Shown in pieces: positions 18,720 through 29,565 of a stretch of 64,000 nt of DNA; within the stretch, counting starts at the first letter, position 1, and every line of letters starts with the position of its first letter. The notes below the pieces were generated by a model that worked only from the letters and a program-made list of their open reading frames with translations, did not search any database and was not told where the DNA came from. This DNA comes from Desulfosporosinus nitroreducens. GTDB lineage: Bacteria; Bacillota; Desulfitobacteriia; Desulfitobacteriales; Desulfitobacteriaceae. The translations under genes and the position numbers were made by a program. Where the stretch lies: the NCBI RefSeq assembly GCF_023897015.1, contig NZ_JAMHFY010000004.1:1-64000 (forward strand). Direction: 5' to 3'.

Positions 18720-19829
18720 TCACCCCATTGCATCGCGGAGGTTTTCTTTAAACTTTTCGAACAGGGACTTTTTACCCATTTGTTGTTGTTCTGAAGTAAC
18801 TTCCCCGAATTCACGCAAGAGTTTCTTTTGCTTTTCATTAAGCTTAGTTGGAGTTGTCAAAACCACTCGAACATGCTGATCTCCGCGGCCGGTTCCTCGA
18901 CGACGCGGGACACCATGCGCTTTAAGCCTAAAGATGGTAGCCGTTTGTGTCCCTTCGGGAACTTTCATCTTAACCACTCCATCTAGAGTTGGCACATCAA
19001 TCTCCGCACCTAAAGCTGCTTGAACAAAGGTAATCGGAATCTCGCAATAAACGTCATTTCCATCACGCTCAAAGAACTTGTGTGGTTTTACTTGTAAAAT
19101 GATATACAGGTCTCCAGGCGGCCCGCCTTTAGCCCCGGCTTCACCATCACCGCTCAACCTTAAGTTTAAGCCGTCTTCAGACCCTTCAGGAACACTAATC
19201 TTAATAGTTTTAACCTTGCGGACCTTCCCTTGTCCATGACATGTAGAACACGGGCTGCTGACAGTACGGCCTTCCCCATTACAGGCCGGACAAGTTCTTG
19301 CTGTTTGAATTTGACCAAAAGGTGTTCGTTGAGTGACCTTAACTTGCCCACTCCCATGACATTGGGAACAGGTCGTGGGATGCGTTCCAGGTGCCGCTCC
19401 AGACCCCTGACAATCCATACAAGTTTCGTCCCGCGGAATCTGGATTTCTTTTTCTACGCCAAACACCGCTTCTTCAAAGCTCAAGGTCATTGCATAGCGC
19501 AAATCCGAACCCCGTTGTGGACCGCCGCGCCGTTGTCCGCCGCCTCCTCCGCCGAAAAACATATCAAAAATATCACCGAAGCCCCCTGCGTCTCCAAATC
19601 CACCCTGACTAGGATCTGCATGACCAAATTGATCATAACGCGCTCTCTTCTCCGGATCACTTAAAACATCGTACGCATCAGTAACTTCCTTAAACTTCTC
19701 TTCCGCTTCCTTATTACCCGGATTAACATCCGGATGATATTGGCGGGCTAATTTTCTATAAGCCTTTTTAATCTCCTGTTCACCGGCATTTCGCTCGACC
19801 CCGAGCACTTCATAATTATCGCGTTTCAT
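18720..19829 (-). CDS. dnaJ: Chaperone protein DnaJ
   Basis: Hsp40 co-chaperone (369 aa) that delivers substrates to DnaK and stimulates its ATPase. The J domain includes the HPD motif in [12 protein letters not shown]; a Gly/Phe-rich linker follows, then four zinc-binding CxxCxGxG-type repeats ([32 protein letters not shown]). The start [10 protein letters not shown] at 19829 has GGAGG 6 nt upstream and is preferred to 19844. Confidence 0.97.
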   Translation of the reverse strand: MKRDNYEVLGVERNAGEQEIKKAYRKLARQYHPDVNPGNKEAEEKFKEVTDAYDVLSDPEKRARYDQFGHADPSQGGFGDAGGFGDIFDMFFGGGGGGQRRGGPQRGSDLRYAMTLSFEEAVFGVEKEIQIPRDETCMDCQGSGAAPGTHPTTCSQCHGSGQVKVTQRTPFGQIQTARTCPACNGEGRTVSSPCSTCHGQGKVRKVKTIKISVPEGSEDGLNLRLSGDGEAGAKGGPPGDLYIILQVKPHKFFERDGNDVYCEIPITFVQAALGAEIDVPTLDGVVKMKVPEGTQTATIFRLKAHGVPRRRGTGRGDQHVRVVLTTPTKLNEKQKKLLREFGEVTSEQQQMGKKSLFEKFKENLRDAMG

Positions 19830-19959
19830 TATTTTCCTCCACACTCCTGCTTAACCCATACTTAGACAGTAAAGTTCTATAGTATTATATGATCCTTCGG
19901 CCTGAAGCACAAGGAAATATCCAATTTAATGGGAATCTATTTTTACTTTTCTACAAACA

Positions 19960-20397
19960 AATGCGGGCACAAAGGCCTTTCAAGCCTTTGCACCCCCAAA
20001 AATATCCTAAATAAAATATCACCCAGTCACGCTTACGAAGCGAAAAATCATATTGACTTCAATCAATCAAGTTGAGAGCGTAGCAATTCAACTTCACCCT
20101 TTAATCTCGTCGGCCAGACCTTCGTCGTTCCTGCTCCCGTCGACCCCAGCAGGCTGGAGTGAACTTGCGGAGCGAATCCATTAAGCAGAGTCGCGATCAA
20201 TCGCGCTTACATTACGAGGCGCCAGCGTGGCACCGGACTTGTCCATGGATGGACTGATGTCGCGGTGCCAAGGATGGCAAGGAGCGACGCACATGCAGTA
20301 AGCCCTGAGGTTTGCCTAAGCTCGCCTCGTAATCAAGCGTGATAGCGACGGCGCCTTGGTGAGCGGAGCAATTTCGCTCCAGCCCACCCTCGTCGGT
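19960..20397. repeat. Nested inverted-repeat element between dnaK and dnaJ (family B)
   Basis: A GC-rich, gene-free 570-bp gap interrupts dnaK-dnaJ. It contains outer arms ATTACGAGGCG (20211-20221) and CGCCTCGTAAT (20323-20332), extended by CGCTT/AAGCG on the outside. Inside are TGGCACCG (20228-20235) / CGGTGCCA (20263-20270) and, within those, GTCCATGGATGGAC (20241-20254). A GGAGC/GCTCC hairpin lies near 20365. The region reaches the dnaK stop codon. No coding potential was recognised. It does not obviously match family A apart from a similar GTCCATGGATGGAC core. Confidence 0.7.
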
Positions 20398-22233
20398 CTA
20401 CAGATCCTTCTTCACTTCAGTGAACTCAGCATCCACAACATCATCATCTTTTTTAGAAGGCTCAGCTTCAGGTTGTGCCCCAGCATTTGGGTCTTGAGCC
20501 GCTTGTTGTTGATACATTTTTTCAATATAAGGATGAAGAACTTTATTCAAAGCTTCAGTTTTAGCATTAATCTCTTCAACGCTTTCACCAGCACCCGCTG
20601 TTTTCAGCTCTTCCAGCGCCTTCTTGATGCTTTCAACTTCGGCAGCATCACCCTTACCTTCAAATTCCTTCAGAGTTTTCTCTGTTTGGTAGCCTAGCGA
20701 ATCCGCTTGGTTCTTAGCATCGATTAACTCTCTGTGTTTCTTATCTTCTTCTGCGTGAGCTTCAGCATCTTGCTTCATTTTCTCGATGTCTTCTTTAGAA
20801 AGACCTGTAGAAGAAGTAATTGTCACTTTTTGTTCGTTTCCAGTAGCCACATCTTTAGCCGAAACGTGAACAATACCGTTGGCATCGATATCAAATTTGA
20901 CTTCGATTTGTGGAATACCCCGTGGTGCAGGAGGAATTCCTGTCAATTGGAAACGTCCCAGAGTCTTATTGTAGCTTGCCATCTCACGTTCTCCTTGGAG
21001 CACATGAATGTCAACAGAGGTTTGATTGTCGGCAGCGGTTGAGAATGTCTGGGATTTCGTGGTCGGGATGGTCGAGTTACGATCAATGATCCGGGTAAAT
21101 ACTCCACCAAGGGTTTCAATCCCTAAGGAGAGCGGAGTAACATCCAACAAGATCATATCCTTAACTTCACCACTGAGCACGCCCCCTTGAATAGCCGCAC
21201 CCATGGCAACCACTTCATCCGGGTTAACACCTTTATGAGGATCTTTACCGCTTAATTTCTTAATAGCTTCTACAACTGCTGGAATACGAGTAGATCCACC
21301 CACTAAAATAATTTGATCAATTTGGTTCCAAGACAGTTTAGCATCTTCAATTGCTTGGCGTGTAGGTCCAATGGTGGATTCTACAAGTTCCGAAGTGATT
21401 TCTTCAAATTTAGCTCGAGAAATATTCATATCCAAATGTTGAGGTCCTTCTTCCGTCATTGTGATAAACGGAAGGTTCACGTTGGAATTTGTAACACCAG
21501 AAAGCTCAATCTTAGCTTTTTCTGCCGCTTCTTTTAAGCGTTGGAGAGCAACCCGGTCTTTGGAGAGATCTGCGCCATGACTTTTCTTGTATTCTGCTAC
21601 CATATAATCAATTAAGCGTTGGTCAAAATCGTCTCCACCCAGGTTATTATTCCCACTTGTAGCTTTCACTTCAACCATACCTTGGCTTAATTCGAGAATT
21701 GATACATCAAAGGTACCGCCTCCCAAGTCATACACCAAAACCGTTGAATCATCCTTTTTGTCAAGACCATAGGCAAGGGCCGCAGCCGTAGGCTCGTTGA
21801 TAATCCGAAGGACTTCAAGTCCCGCAATGGAACCGGCATCTTTAGTAGCTTGGCGTTGGGCATCTGTAAAATAAGCAGGTACTGTAATGACCGCTTGAGT
21901 AACCGGTTGCCCGATATAAGCTTCAGCATCTGTTTTGAGTTTTTGGAGAACCATTGCAGAAATTTCTTGAGGGCTATATGTTTTATCATCAATTTTCACT
22001 TTGTAATCTGTGCCCATGTGACGTTTAATGGAACTGACAGTTTTATCAGGATTAGATACGGATTGGCGTTTAGCCACCTGTCCGACTAGTCGCTCACCAG
22101 ATTTAGAAAAACCAACGACGGATGGAGTTGTACGGTTTCCTTCCGCATTAGGAATGACAACAGCTTCTCCACCTTCCATAACTGACACGCAAGAGTTAGT
22201 TGTACCTAAGTCAATACCAATAATTTTACCCAT
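20398..22233 (-). CDS. dnaK: Chaperone protein DnaK (Hsp70)
   Basis: Hsp70 chaperone (611 aa, normal). The nucleotide-binding domain begins [18 protein letters not shown] and holds [14 protein letters not shown]. The substrate domain starts near [16 protein letters not shown] (about 363-378). The C-terminal tail ends in an acidic stretch, [10 protein letters not shown]. It follows grpE by 19 nt. A structured element lies directly after its stop, before dnaJ. Confidence 0.98.
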   Translation of the reverse strand: MGKIIGIDLGTTNSCVSVMEGGEAVVIPNAEGNRTTPSVVGFSKSGERLVGQVAKRQSVSNPDKTVSSIKRHMGTDYKVKIDDKTYSPQEISAMVLQKLKTDAEAYIGQPVTQAVITVPAYFTDAQRQATKDAGSIAGLEVLRIINEPTAAALAYGLDKKDDSTVLVYDLGGGTFDVSILELSQGMVEVKATSGNNNLGGDDFDQRLIDYMVAEYKKSHGADLSKDRVALQRLKEAAEKAKIELSGVTNSNVNLPFITMTEEGPQHLDMNISRAKFEEITSELVESTIGPTRQAIEDAKLSWNQIDQIILVGGSTRIPAVVEAIKKLSGKDPHKGVNPDEVVAMGAAIQGGVLSGEVKDMILLDVTPLSLGIETLGGVFTRIIDRNSTIPTTKSQTFSTAADNQTSVDIHVLQGEREMASYNKTLGRFQLTGIPPAPRGIPQIEVKFDIDANGIVHVSAKDVATGNEQKVTITSSTGLSKEDIEKMKQDAEAHAEEDKKHRELIDAKNQADSLGYQTEKTLKEFEGKGDAAEVESIKKALEELKTAGAGESVEEINAKTEALNKVLHPYIEKMYQQQAAQDPNAGAQPEAEPSKKDDDVVDAEFTEVKKDL

Positions 22234-22252
22234 TATAATCTTCCTCCTTTAA

Positions 22253-22858
22253 CTAGTTCGAAACTTTTACCATGCTGGGACGTAAAACTTTTTCTTTAAG
22301 GTAATACCCTTTTTGCAGTTCCTCTACGACAGTATTTTCAGGATGTTCATCAGACTCAACTCGGAGCACTGCATCATGAAGATTCGGGTCAAAAGGTTGC
22401 CCAGTAGCCTCGATCACCTTGAGTCCTTCCTTATTGAGGGCAGTTTGCAATTGGCGAAAAATCATATCCACCCCTTGAGAAAAAGCATTAAAATCAGGGT
22501 TTAATTGAGCTGAACTCGCTGCCCGTTCAAAATTGTCCAGAACAGGGAGCAACTCAACTACAAGACGTTCAGACGCATATTTAATGATATCTGTTTTTTC
22601 CTTCTGCGTCCGTTTTCGATAATTATCGAATTCGGCCTGTAATCTTAACAAATGATCGTAATGCTCATCTGCTTTAGCTTTGGCTTGGGCAAGCTCCGCC
22701 TCTAGCGTCATAATTTTTTCTAAAGGACTCATATCATCGCTACCCAGACTATCTTCTCCCGGAGGATTCTCAAGGTCACGCTCTTGCGCATCCCCCACTT
22801 GGTCCTCATCCGTGCTAAGCTTTCGGCCTCTGAGAGTTTCTTCTCTCATTCGCGCCAT
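22253..22858 (-). CDS. grpE: Nucleotide exchange factor GrpE
   Basis: A 201-aa co-chaperone that releases ADP from DnaK. A charged N-terminal tail of ~45 residues leads into a long coiled coil (about 46-95), then the family segment LLPVLDNFERA and the C-terminal beta domain with GQPFDPNLHDAVLRVES. GAGAGGTGA precedes the ATG. It is the second gene of the hrcA operon. Confidence 0.96.
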   Translation of the reverse strand: MARMREETLRGRKLSTDEDQVGDAQERDLENPPGEDSLGSDDMSPLEKIMTLEAELAQAKAKADEHYDHLLRLQAEFDNYRKRTQKEKTDIIKYASERLVVELLPVLDNFERAASSAQLNPDFNAFSQGVDMIFRQLQTALNKEGLKVIEATGQPFDPNLHDAVLRVESDEHPENTVVEELQKGYYLKEKVLRPSMVKVSN

Positions 22859-22996
22859 GCATAATCACCTCTCGCAACTTAATCATCATAAGTTTTTTTA
22901 TTTATATAGAATGAACCAAAAGGCTCAGTCACCGCATATCAAACAATAACCCATTCCCCGTCGTTCCCAGCTCCCGCCCAGCCTTCGTGACCCTCG

Positions 22997-24028
22997 TCAC
23001 CGCCTGCGCTTCGTTAAAACTTCCGTCAAACTTCGTGTCATAAAATCAACAATAGCAATGACTTTGGCGTAATCCATACGGGTTGGCCCAAGTACGCCCA
23101 CCGCCCCGATCATTAATCCATTTACTTTATAAGTTGCAGAGATTATGCTGCAATCACGAAATTCCTTCAATGTATTTTCTCCACCAATAGTCACATTTAG
23201 TCCTTCCTGGCGGGGGGTTAATACTTTTTTCAAGGACTCGTTCTCTTCAAAAACTTTGAACAAGGTTTTAACTTTGCTCAAATCCTTGAATTCCGGTTGA
23301 TTGAGCATATTGAGAGTTCCCCCGAGATGGATGCGCTCTTCTTCCTCGTTATCATCCAATATAGCTCTTAACATATCTAAAGCGTTATCTATAAGGAGTC
23401 TTTGCCTTGACAACTCACTATAGATTTCATGAAGCATACTGCGTTTAACCTGACCTATGGAATACCCGCGCATTTTCTGGTTAAAGACTCCAGCCACTTG
23501 CTGCAGTTCTTCCGCCGTCAGATTCTCGCCGACATCAATAATATGATTTTCCACCACGCCATTTTCTTTGACAATCACCATAATAACCTGACCCGGTTGA
23601 TACGGCAGAAAATGCATTTTTCCGAAAGTACTCTTCCCTTTATGTGGTCCTAGAACAAGACTCGTTAAGTTTGTCAGCTCAGATAATAATTTGCTGGTAT
23701 GAGCTATGACTTCCTGGAGTTCATTGATTCTTTTCGTACTCTCACGCTCGATTATCTCCATATCCTCAGGATTAAGTACTTGAGGATCCATCAGACAATC
23801 CACAAAGTATCGATACCCTGCATCCGAAGGAATTCGCCCTGCAGAAGTATACGGTTGTTCAATAAACCCCAAATCTTCTAAGTCAGCCATTTCATTTCGG
23901 ATAGTAGCTGAGGATACACCCAGATCAAACTTACGGGCAATCGTTCGAGAACCAATCGGTTCGGCGGTAGCAATATAATCCTGAACTATCGCTCGTAATA
24001 TTTTTCGTTTGCGTTCATCCATTTGCAT
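22997..24028 (-). CDS. hrcA: Heat-inducible transcription repressor HrcA
   Basis: Repressor (343 aa) that binds CIRCE elements and is itself matured by GroEL. The N-terminal winged helix includes GSRTIARKFDLGVSSATIRN (about 22-41), and the GAF-like dimerisation region follows. It is the first gene of the hrcA-grpE-dnaK-dnaJ operon and has a CIRCE site 81 nt upstream of the start, so it is autoregulated. Confidence 0.97.
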   Translation of the reverse strand: MQMDERKRKILRAIVQDYIATAEPIGSRTIARKFDLGVSSATIRNEMADLEDLGFIEQPYTSAGRIPSDAGYRYFVDCLMDPQVLNPEDMEIIERESTKRINELQEVIAHTSKLLSELTNLTSLVLGPHKGKSTFGKMHFLPYQPGQVIMVIVKENGVVENHIIDVGENLTAEELQQVAGVFNQKMRGYSIGQVKRSMLHEIYSELSRQRLLIDNALDMLRAILDDNEEEERIHLGGTLNMLNQPEFKDLSKVKTLFKVFEENESLKKVLTPRQEGLNVTIGGENTLKEFRDCSIISATYKVNGLMIGAVGVLGPTRMDYAKVIAIVDFMTRSLTEVLTKRRR

Positions 24029-24108
24029 ACATGCTCCCCCGCTTTCTTAACTGATTCCCATCTAAAGTACCTAGATACTCAACAACAATCAAGCTATGTT
24101 TTTCGTTG

Positions 24109-24135
24109 TTAGCACTCTCCGTCGATGAGTGCTAA
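24109..24135 (-). promoter_or_regulatory. CIRCE operator
   Basis: TTAGCACTC, a 9-nt spacer, then GAGTGCTAA: a perfect match to the HrcA operator. It lies in the 5' untranslated region of hrcA, downstream of the promoter at 24150-24178. Confidence 0.98.
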
Positions 24136-24149
24136 CAGTTGATGTCTTC

Positions 24150-24178
24150 ACATTACCACGTCATTTTCGCTTTGTCAA
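24150..24178 (-). promoter_or_regulatory. SigA-type promoter of the hrcA operon
   Basis: Minus-strand TTGACA (24178-24173) and TAATGT (24155-24150) are separated by 17 nt. This places the transcription start just upstream of the CIRCE element, the standard layout for HrcA control. Confidence 0.85.
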
Positions 24179-24215
24179 GAATCATTTTAAAGATATTAGT
24201 CTCACATAAAAGGGC

Positions 24216-25439
24216 TTAAACAAATTCTTGTAAGATAGAGTTTGCTACAAAAGCATATTTGGGATTTAAGCATAAATAGTCACCCTTGACTATGATGAAA
24301 ACATCCTCATTTTTATAGCGTTCCAAAACAGATCTGTAAATATCCCTAAGATCCGCTCCAAAATCCTTTTCAAATGTCTTAAAATTGACTCCCTCCTCGA
24401 GACGCAAGCCCAAAATCATGCGCTCTGCCATACACTCGCGCAAAGATAAAACCTCTTTCCCTAACTCATCCAGAGGGCTCTGCCCCTTGCGCAACAGGTT
24501 ATCATAAGCATGTACTTCTTCGATGTTTTTCCAGCGCACCCTGTTCAAACAAGATACCCCTCCCGGGCCAAGGCCTATATAATCTGCCCCGCGCCAGTAC
24601 CCTAAGTTATGTTGACATTCATAACCGGGACGCGCAAAATTTGAGGTTTCATATTGCCTGTATCCCGCTTCTCTTAATCGCATCACAGCCCATTCATACA
24701 TCTCTGCCTGCAGGTCCCCATCCGGAAGTAAATCAACCTGCACTGCGCCGGTTGGACGTTCCCCACTGGTTTTTCCTGCGTATCGTTCATAAAGCGGCGT
24801 TTCCTCTTCTAGCATTAACCCATAGAGGGACAGGTGTTCAGGGGAATAGGAGAGTGCTTCTTCCAGAGAAGCCTGCCATAACTCCATAGTTTGGCCGGGA
24901 AGCCCGAACATCAAATCCAGATTAAGATTCTTAAACCCTGCCTCTCTCAATCGTCGGATGGCTTCACGAGCTTGCTTAGCAGTATGAATTCGCCCCACTG
25001 CGTTTAACAATTGGTCATTAAAAGACTGGATCCCCAGGGAAAATCGGTTAATTCCCTGACTCCTTATCAGTTTGGCCTTCTCCTCCGTAATAGTCCCCGG
25101 ATTCCCTTCCATCGTTTGCTCCACTCCCAAGTCCATGGGAAAATACCGTTGAATCATCTTAAGTAAGCGTTCTAGATCGGTCTCCTTCAATACAGTTGGA
25201 GTCCCCCCACCAATAAAAAGAGAAGACACCCCTTGAGGGGCATCTTTTTGCATCTTTGCCATCTCTATTTCTAAACCCTCTAAATACACGGAGATAAAAT
25301 CCTTGGGGGAATCTATCAGGGAATGAGAATAAAAAGCACAGTAATCGCATTTTTGGAAACAAAACGGAACGTGAACGTATAAAGACGGCATAGGAATATA
25401 CACTCTTTCCCTTGTTTTTTTATGCTGCCTAGTAGGCAT
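24216..25439 (-). CDS. hemW: Radical SAM heme chaperone HemW
   Basis: A 407-aa HemN-like protein. The radical SAM cluster motif is CFQKCDYC (CxxxCxxC) instead of the form used by coproporphyrinogen dehydrogenase, which fits HemW, a heme-binding and heme-transferring chaperone. LFIGGGTPTVL and FSLGIQSFND are further family motifs. Translation may begin at MPSLYVHVPF (25391) instead of 25439. The gene follows lepA, a common Firmicute pairing. Confidence 0.92.
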   Translation of the reverse strand: MPTRQHKKTRERVYIPMPSLYVHVPFCFQKCDYCAFYSHSLIDSPKDFISVYLEGLEIEMAKMQKDAPQGVSSLFIGGGTPTVLKETDLERLLKMIQRYFPMDLGVEQTMEGNPGTITEEKAKLIRSQGINRFSLGIQSFNDQLLNAVGRIHTAKQAREAIRRLREAGFKNLNLDLMFGLPGQTMELWQASLEEALSYSPEHLSLYGLMLEEETPLYERYAGKTSGERPTGAVQVDLLPDGDLQAEMYEWAVMRLREAGYRQYETSNFARPGYECQHNLGYWRGADYIGLGPGGVSCLNRVRWKNIEEVHAYDNLLRKGQSPLDELGKEVLSLRECMAERMILGLRLEEGVNFKTFEKDFGADLRDIYRSVLERYKNEDVFIIVKGDYLCLNPKYAFVANSILQEFV

Positions 25440-25495
25440 ACCTTATCATAGATTCTTCGACTAACAGACCTCTTGGCTTATCGATTCCTCGACCA

Positions 25496-27301
25496 TTAGT
25501 CCTCGATCTGCAATACCGCCATAAAAGCGTCCTGTGGTATTTCCACGCTACCTACTTGCTTCATACGCTTTTTGCCGGCCTTTTGTTTCTCGAGCAGTTT
25601 TCGTTTACGGGAGATATCTCCCCCGTAACATTTAGACAAGACATCTTTTCTCATGGCATTAACCGTCTCCCGAGCAATAACTTTATTCCCGATCACAGAC
25701 TGGATCGGAATTTCAAACATCTGTCTGGGGATGATGCCGCGCAGTTTCTCAACAAGCTTTCTTCCCCGATTATAAGACTTTGCTCGGTGAACGATAAATG
25801 AAAGCGCATCCACCATTTCCCCATTCAAAAGGACGTCTATCTTGACCAGATCCGTTTCCTTATAACCCGACAGCTCATAGTCTAGAGAAGCATATCCTTT
25901 AGTTCGTGACTTTAATTGATCAAAGTAATCGAAAACGATCTCACTCAATGGAAGTTCATAAATCAGTTTCACCCGACTCTTAGACACATAGTCCATAGCA
26001 GAATAGGTTCCGCGCTTTTCTTGATTAAGCTCCATGATCGCCCCCACATACTCAGACGGAACCAAAATCGTGGCATTAACAATGGGCTCTTCTATACTGA
26101 CAATTTGATCCACCGTGGGGAGATTTGAGGGGTTATCGATGTTTAAAACTTCCCCTTTTAATGTGGTCACCTTATAAATTACGCTGGGTGCCGTGGTGAT
26201 CAAATTGAGGTCATATTCCCGCTCCAACCGTTCCTGAATAATCTCCATATGGAGTAAGCCGAGAAATCCGCACCGAAAACCAAAGCCCAAAGCAATTGAG
26301 GTTTCCGGCTCAAAAATTAGACTTGCATCGTTGAGATGGAGCTTTTCCAAGGAATCGCGAAGCCGATTATAATCGCTCGCCTCCACTGGATACAGTCCAC
26401 AAAACACCATGGGAGTGGCCTTCCTGTAGCCGGGCAGCGCTTTATCAGCAGGGTTATCTGCATCCGTAATCGTATCTCCAACCTGTGTATCCTTGACATT
26501 TTTGATACTTGCACAGATAAATCCGACTTGACCGGCTCTAAGCTCTTCGACAATACGCATCGAAGGAGCAAACACTCCTACCTCAGTTACTTCAAAGGTT
26601 TTTCCACTCGACATCATTTTCATCGTCGTACCTTTAGTAACTCGTCCCTCTACAATCCTGACATAGGAAATAGCACCTTTATAAGCGTCAAATTTCGAGT
26701 CGAAGATCAAGGCCTTCAGAGGTGCCTCATCATCTCCTTTTGGGGGGGGAACCATAGCCACGATCCTCTCCAGGATCTCTTCAATTCCTACGCCTGTCTT
26801 TGCCGAAGCCAGAATAGCCTCACTGGCATCTAAACCAATGACATCTTCAATTTCCTGTTTAACCCGCTCAGGCTCCGCACTGGGAAGGTCGATCTTATTA
26901 ATAACCGAAATCAGCTCCAGATTATTATCTAAAGCTAAATAAACATTAGCCAAGGTCTGGGCCTCAATTCCTTGAACCGAATCGACAACCAACAGGGCGC
27001 CTTCACAGGCTGCTAAACTGCGAGATACCTCATAGGTAAAATCGACGTGACCCGGCGTATCAATCAGATTAAGCTCATAAATTTTCCCATCATGAGCCTG
27101 ATAATTTAACCGCACGGCCTGCAGTTTAATCGTAATCCCACGTTCACGTTCTAAATCCATAGAATCAAGAACTTGCGCTTCCATTTCTCGTTTACTCAAG
27201 GCCCCGGTATATTCAATCAGCCGGTCCGCTAAAGTAGATTTGCCATGATCGATATGTGCAATAATTGAAAAATTGCGGATAAGTTGTGACGCCTGTGCCA
27301 A
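25496..27301 (-). CDS. lepA: Elongation factor 4 (LepA)
   Basis: A 601-aa ribosome-associated GTPase that back-translocates or remodels stalled ribosomes. G1 is [15 protein letters not shown]3 is DTPGHVDF, G4 is NKIDLP. The C-terminal LepA-specific domain contains [15 protein letters not shown] and [17 protein letters not shown]. It is followed 57 nt later by hemW. Confidence 0.98.
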   Translation of the reverse strand: MAQASQLIRNFSIIAHIDHGKSTLADRLIEYTGALSKREMEAQVLDSMDLERERGITIKLQAVRLNYQAHDGKIYELNLIDTPGHVDFTYEVSRSLAACEGALLVVDSVQGIEAQTLANVYLALDNNLELISVINKIDLPSAEPERVKQEIEDVIGLDASEAILASAKTGVGIEEILERIVAMVPPPKGDDEAPLKALIFDSKFDAYKGAISYVRIVEGRVTKGTTMKMMSSGKTFEVTEVGVFAPSMRIVEELRAGQVGFICASIKNVKDTQVGDTITDADNPADKALPGYRKATPMVFCGLYPVEASDYNRLRDSLEKLHLNDASLIFEPETSIALGFGFRCGFLGLLHMEIIQERLEREYDLNLITTAPSVIYKVTTLKGEVLNIDNPSNLPTVDQIVSIEEPIVNATILVPSEYVGAIMELNQEKRGTYSAMDYVSKSRVKLIYELPLSEIVFDYFDQLKSRTKGYASLDYELSGYKETDLVKIDVLLNGEMVDALSFIVHRAKSYNRGRKLVEKLRGIIPRQMFEIPIQSVIGNKVIARETVNAMRKDVLSKCYGGDISRKRKLLEKQKAGKKRMKQVGSVEIPQDAFMAVLQIED

Positions 27302-27468
27302 GGTCCTGTCCTCATTTCTATAATCAAGTTTTAAGTTAGCAAACTTAGATATTCTAAATACTAAGTATAACAGCTTAAGGGGGAATTTCGCAAGAATTCC
27401 TTACTCAACATGTTGCTGATCTCTGATATTGTCATCATGAAAGTGTTCTTAGGAAAAGTCTAGTACAA

Positions 27469-27495
27469 AAAAGGGGTACCCTCTGGCACCCCAAT
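27469..27495 (-). terminator. Intrinsic terminator after the AraC/GyrI gene
   Basis: On the minus strand, stem GGGGTGCC / GGGTACCCC around AGA is followed by TTTTTT, about 50 nt downstream of the stop codon at 27544. Confidence 0.85.
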
Positions 27496-27543
27496 ACTTA
27501 TGCGCTCTATTACTACCATACTGGTAGATTTCCATAATCCTTA

Positions 27544-28419
27544 TTACTTCCGTTTCAAAACAGGTATCCATATCTCACTTCTAAACGTTGGTGAAGTAAC
27601 ATCTTTGTGCTCATTCCATAAGATTTCAGGCCCTTCCGTTTGTTCATAGTTTGAAGACGGAAACCATTCGGAATAGATGCGTCCCCAGACATTTTGCAAA
27701 GTGTCTGGAAATGGTCCAACGGCTTCGAATACAGCCCATGTTGAAGCGGGAACTTCAAGCTTGGTCAGGTTATCTGGACACTCCTTATCAGTTGCTACCC
27801 CGATATAATGATCAAGCTCTCCCTTTTCCTCCATTCGCCCTTCCGAGAAGTTTGTGGATGCACTGAGCATCCCCATAGGCTCTACGTTAGAGAGTCCCTT
27901 TAGTTGAGCGATCAACTCCCCTGTTAAACTCCCCCACATCGAAGCGATCTCTGGGTTCACTCCATTGAAAATAATGGGAACCCTTTTCATCAGACCCACT
28001 ATATGAAATGCCTCTTTTTCTTCAATTCGATAGTTCATTTCAATTCCTCCTTTAATTGACAACTGGAAGGTCATTGGTGGATAGGCTTTTAGTGATTGGC
28101 CATTATTTCTGGCTTCTGACGGTGTTACACCATGCAAACTTTGAAAAGCTCTTGTGAAAGAGTCTGCTGAGCTGTATCCATATTTAACCGCAATATCAAT
28201 GATCTTTAGGTTCATATTATTTAGCTCAAAGGCTGCAAGAGTAAGTCGTCTGCGACGGATGTACTCCGACAGCGTCACACCTGCAAGAAAAGAAAACATC
28301 CGTTTAAAATGATACTCAGAGCAATAGGCCCGCCTTGCTACTTCTTTAAAGTCAATATTATCGTTAATATTTTCTTCAATATAGTTTAAGGCACCATTCA
28401 TTCTACTTAGCAAGTCCAT
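27544..28419 (-). CDS. AraC-family regulator with GyrI-like effector domain
   Basis: A 291-aa protein with two AraC-type helix-turn-helix motifs at residues ~8-105 ([20 protein letters not shown] and [20 protein letters not shown]). A GyrI-like small-molecule-binding domain follows from ~125 to the end ([20 protein letters not shown]). Such proteins (Rob/SoxS/BmrR-like) often sense hydrophobic drugs. The ligand and targets here are unknown. It stands alone, closed by its own terminator. Confidence 0.92.
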   Translation of the reverse strand: MDLLSRMNGALNYIEENINDNIDFKEVARRAYCSEYHFKRMFSFLAGVTLSEYIRRRRLTLAAFELNNMNLKIIDIAVKYGYSSADSFTRAFQSLHGVTPSEARNNGQSLKAYPPMTFQLSIKGGIEMNYRIEEKEAFHIVGLMKRVPIIFNGVNPEIASMWGSLTGELIAQLKGLSNVEPMGMLSASTNFSEGRMEEKGELDHYIGVATDKECPDNLTKLEVPASTWAVFEAVGPFPDTLQNVWGRIYSEWFPSSNYEQTEGPEILWNEHKDVTSPTFRSEIWIPVLKRK

Positions 28420-28649
28420 TTATCTGACCCTCCTGTCGTAAATAGAATAGCAGAAATCGAATGCATCCATCCGACACTTCTTGCACAATTATGTAGGGTT
28501 AATCATTTTTTAGGGATAACTCATAAATCAACTACGGTATGTAATGGTCGTGAAGCCTATAAGTGGCGATTTGTTGGACGAAAATACAGGAGAAGTGAAG
28601 GCAAATAATAGCTATGTTATATTTTACTTCGCTATATTCCTCTGTCCTG

Positions 28650-28853
28650 CTGCACCGGGCTGCGGCTATCTATATGGACCTCTGGGATATGGCTGACAAG
28701 GACAGTAAATGGTGTCCGGGGCTATTGGTGCCATCGCTAGGGAATTAACCTGGACGCACTGTAAAAGGAGCACTGCGGACCTTAATAAAACGAGATATCT
28801 TCGCAAGGAAAATAGATGGTAGAAAAAGAAGCGATATTGATTATGTGCTATAA
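28650..28853 (+). pseudogene. Frameshifted remnant of an HTH replication/mobile-element protein
   Basis: Three successive frames give parts of one recognisable protein. First LHRAAAIYMDLWDMADKDSK (from 28650), then GAIGAIARELTW with ALADL-like TADLNKTRYLRKENRW (28709-28822), then GRKRSDIDYVL (28818-28853). The pattern HRA-YMxLxDxAD...IARELxxSxSTVKRAxxDLxxxGYLRKExRWR is typical of HTH proteins on clostridial phages and integrative elements. It is clearly broken. The rest of the gene-free stretch 28420-29004 shows nothing else I can name. Confidence 0.65.
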
Positions 28854-29004
28854 TATATCAACTCTGAGGGATTTCACTTTCACAAAAAGGCACTTTAGAC
28901 TATCTATTTAAATTTAGATACATTAACGTAATCACCACATGATGGTTTGTATTTGCCAAGGAAGAAATAGATTTTAGTTCTATATTCTAATGAGGAGAAA
29001 GTGT

Positions 29005-29565
29005 ATGTTAATTATTTTGGCAGCGATACAAAATATAGAAAACCGTAGCAGACTAGAAGCTTTGTACAAAGAACATGCTTCTTGGATGTATAAGGTTGCA
29101 TATAGGATATTAAAAGATGAACATCTGGCTCAGGACGCTGTTCAGGAAGCTTTTATCAATATTACCAATAATCTCGAAAAAATTATCGGACCTGACTGTA
29201 ATAAAATAAGGGCTTTATTCGTTATTATTGTTAGAAACGTTTCCATTGATATCTATCGACTGAGGAAGAAGCAATACAGTGTTTCTATCGAAGACATTGA
29301 AGAAGATTTATCAGAATCGGGACCAAGTGTTGAAGAAATTCTAATGAATAATGAAGCTTTTACCAGAGTGGCAGAAAAAATTAAGGAATTGCATCCGTCT
29401 TACGCCGATATTCTTGCGCTCAAATTTTTTTATCACTATGGAGATGAGGAAATATCCCAGATTTTAAACATCACACCCGAAAACACTCGAACACGGCTTC
29501 ACCGGGCCAGAAAGAGTCTGATCAAATTATTATCTCAGGAACAGGAGGCGAAAAATCATGACTGA
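29005..29565 (+). CDS. ECF-type RNA polymerase sigma factor
   Basis: A sigma-70 family protein (186 aa) with region 2 (YKEHASWMYKVAYRILKDEH, then AQDAVQEAFINI; about 19-66) and region 4 (YADILALKFFYHYGDEEISQ and TRTRLHRARKSL; about 132-178), the reduced ECF layout. The start at 29005 has AGGAG 7 nt upstream. Its stop overlaps the next gene, a predicted membrane anti-sigma factor, by 8 nt. The pair probably drives the secreted-protein genes downstream. The stimulus is unknown. Confidence 0.93.
   Translation: MLIILAAIQNIENRSRLEALYKEHASWMYKVAYRILKDEHLAQDAVQEAFINITNNLEKIIGPDCNKIRALFVIIVRNVSIDIYRLRKKQYSVSIEDIEEDLSESGPSVEEILMNNEAFTRVAEKIKELHPSYADILALKFFYHYGDEEISQILNITPENTRTRLHRARKSLIKLLSQEQEAKNHD

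Noticed and set aside
20398-22233. Many long antisense open frames across dnaK, dnaJ, nifDK and others
   Set aside because: They are antisense shadows of strongly codon-biased genes with no family motifs.
28547-28690. Possible 45-codon plus-strand ORF (MVVKPISGDLLDENTGEV...)
   Set aside because: The first residues faintly resemble a replication protein start, but there is no ribosome site, the rest is unlike any family I know and it overlaps the HTH relic in another frame.
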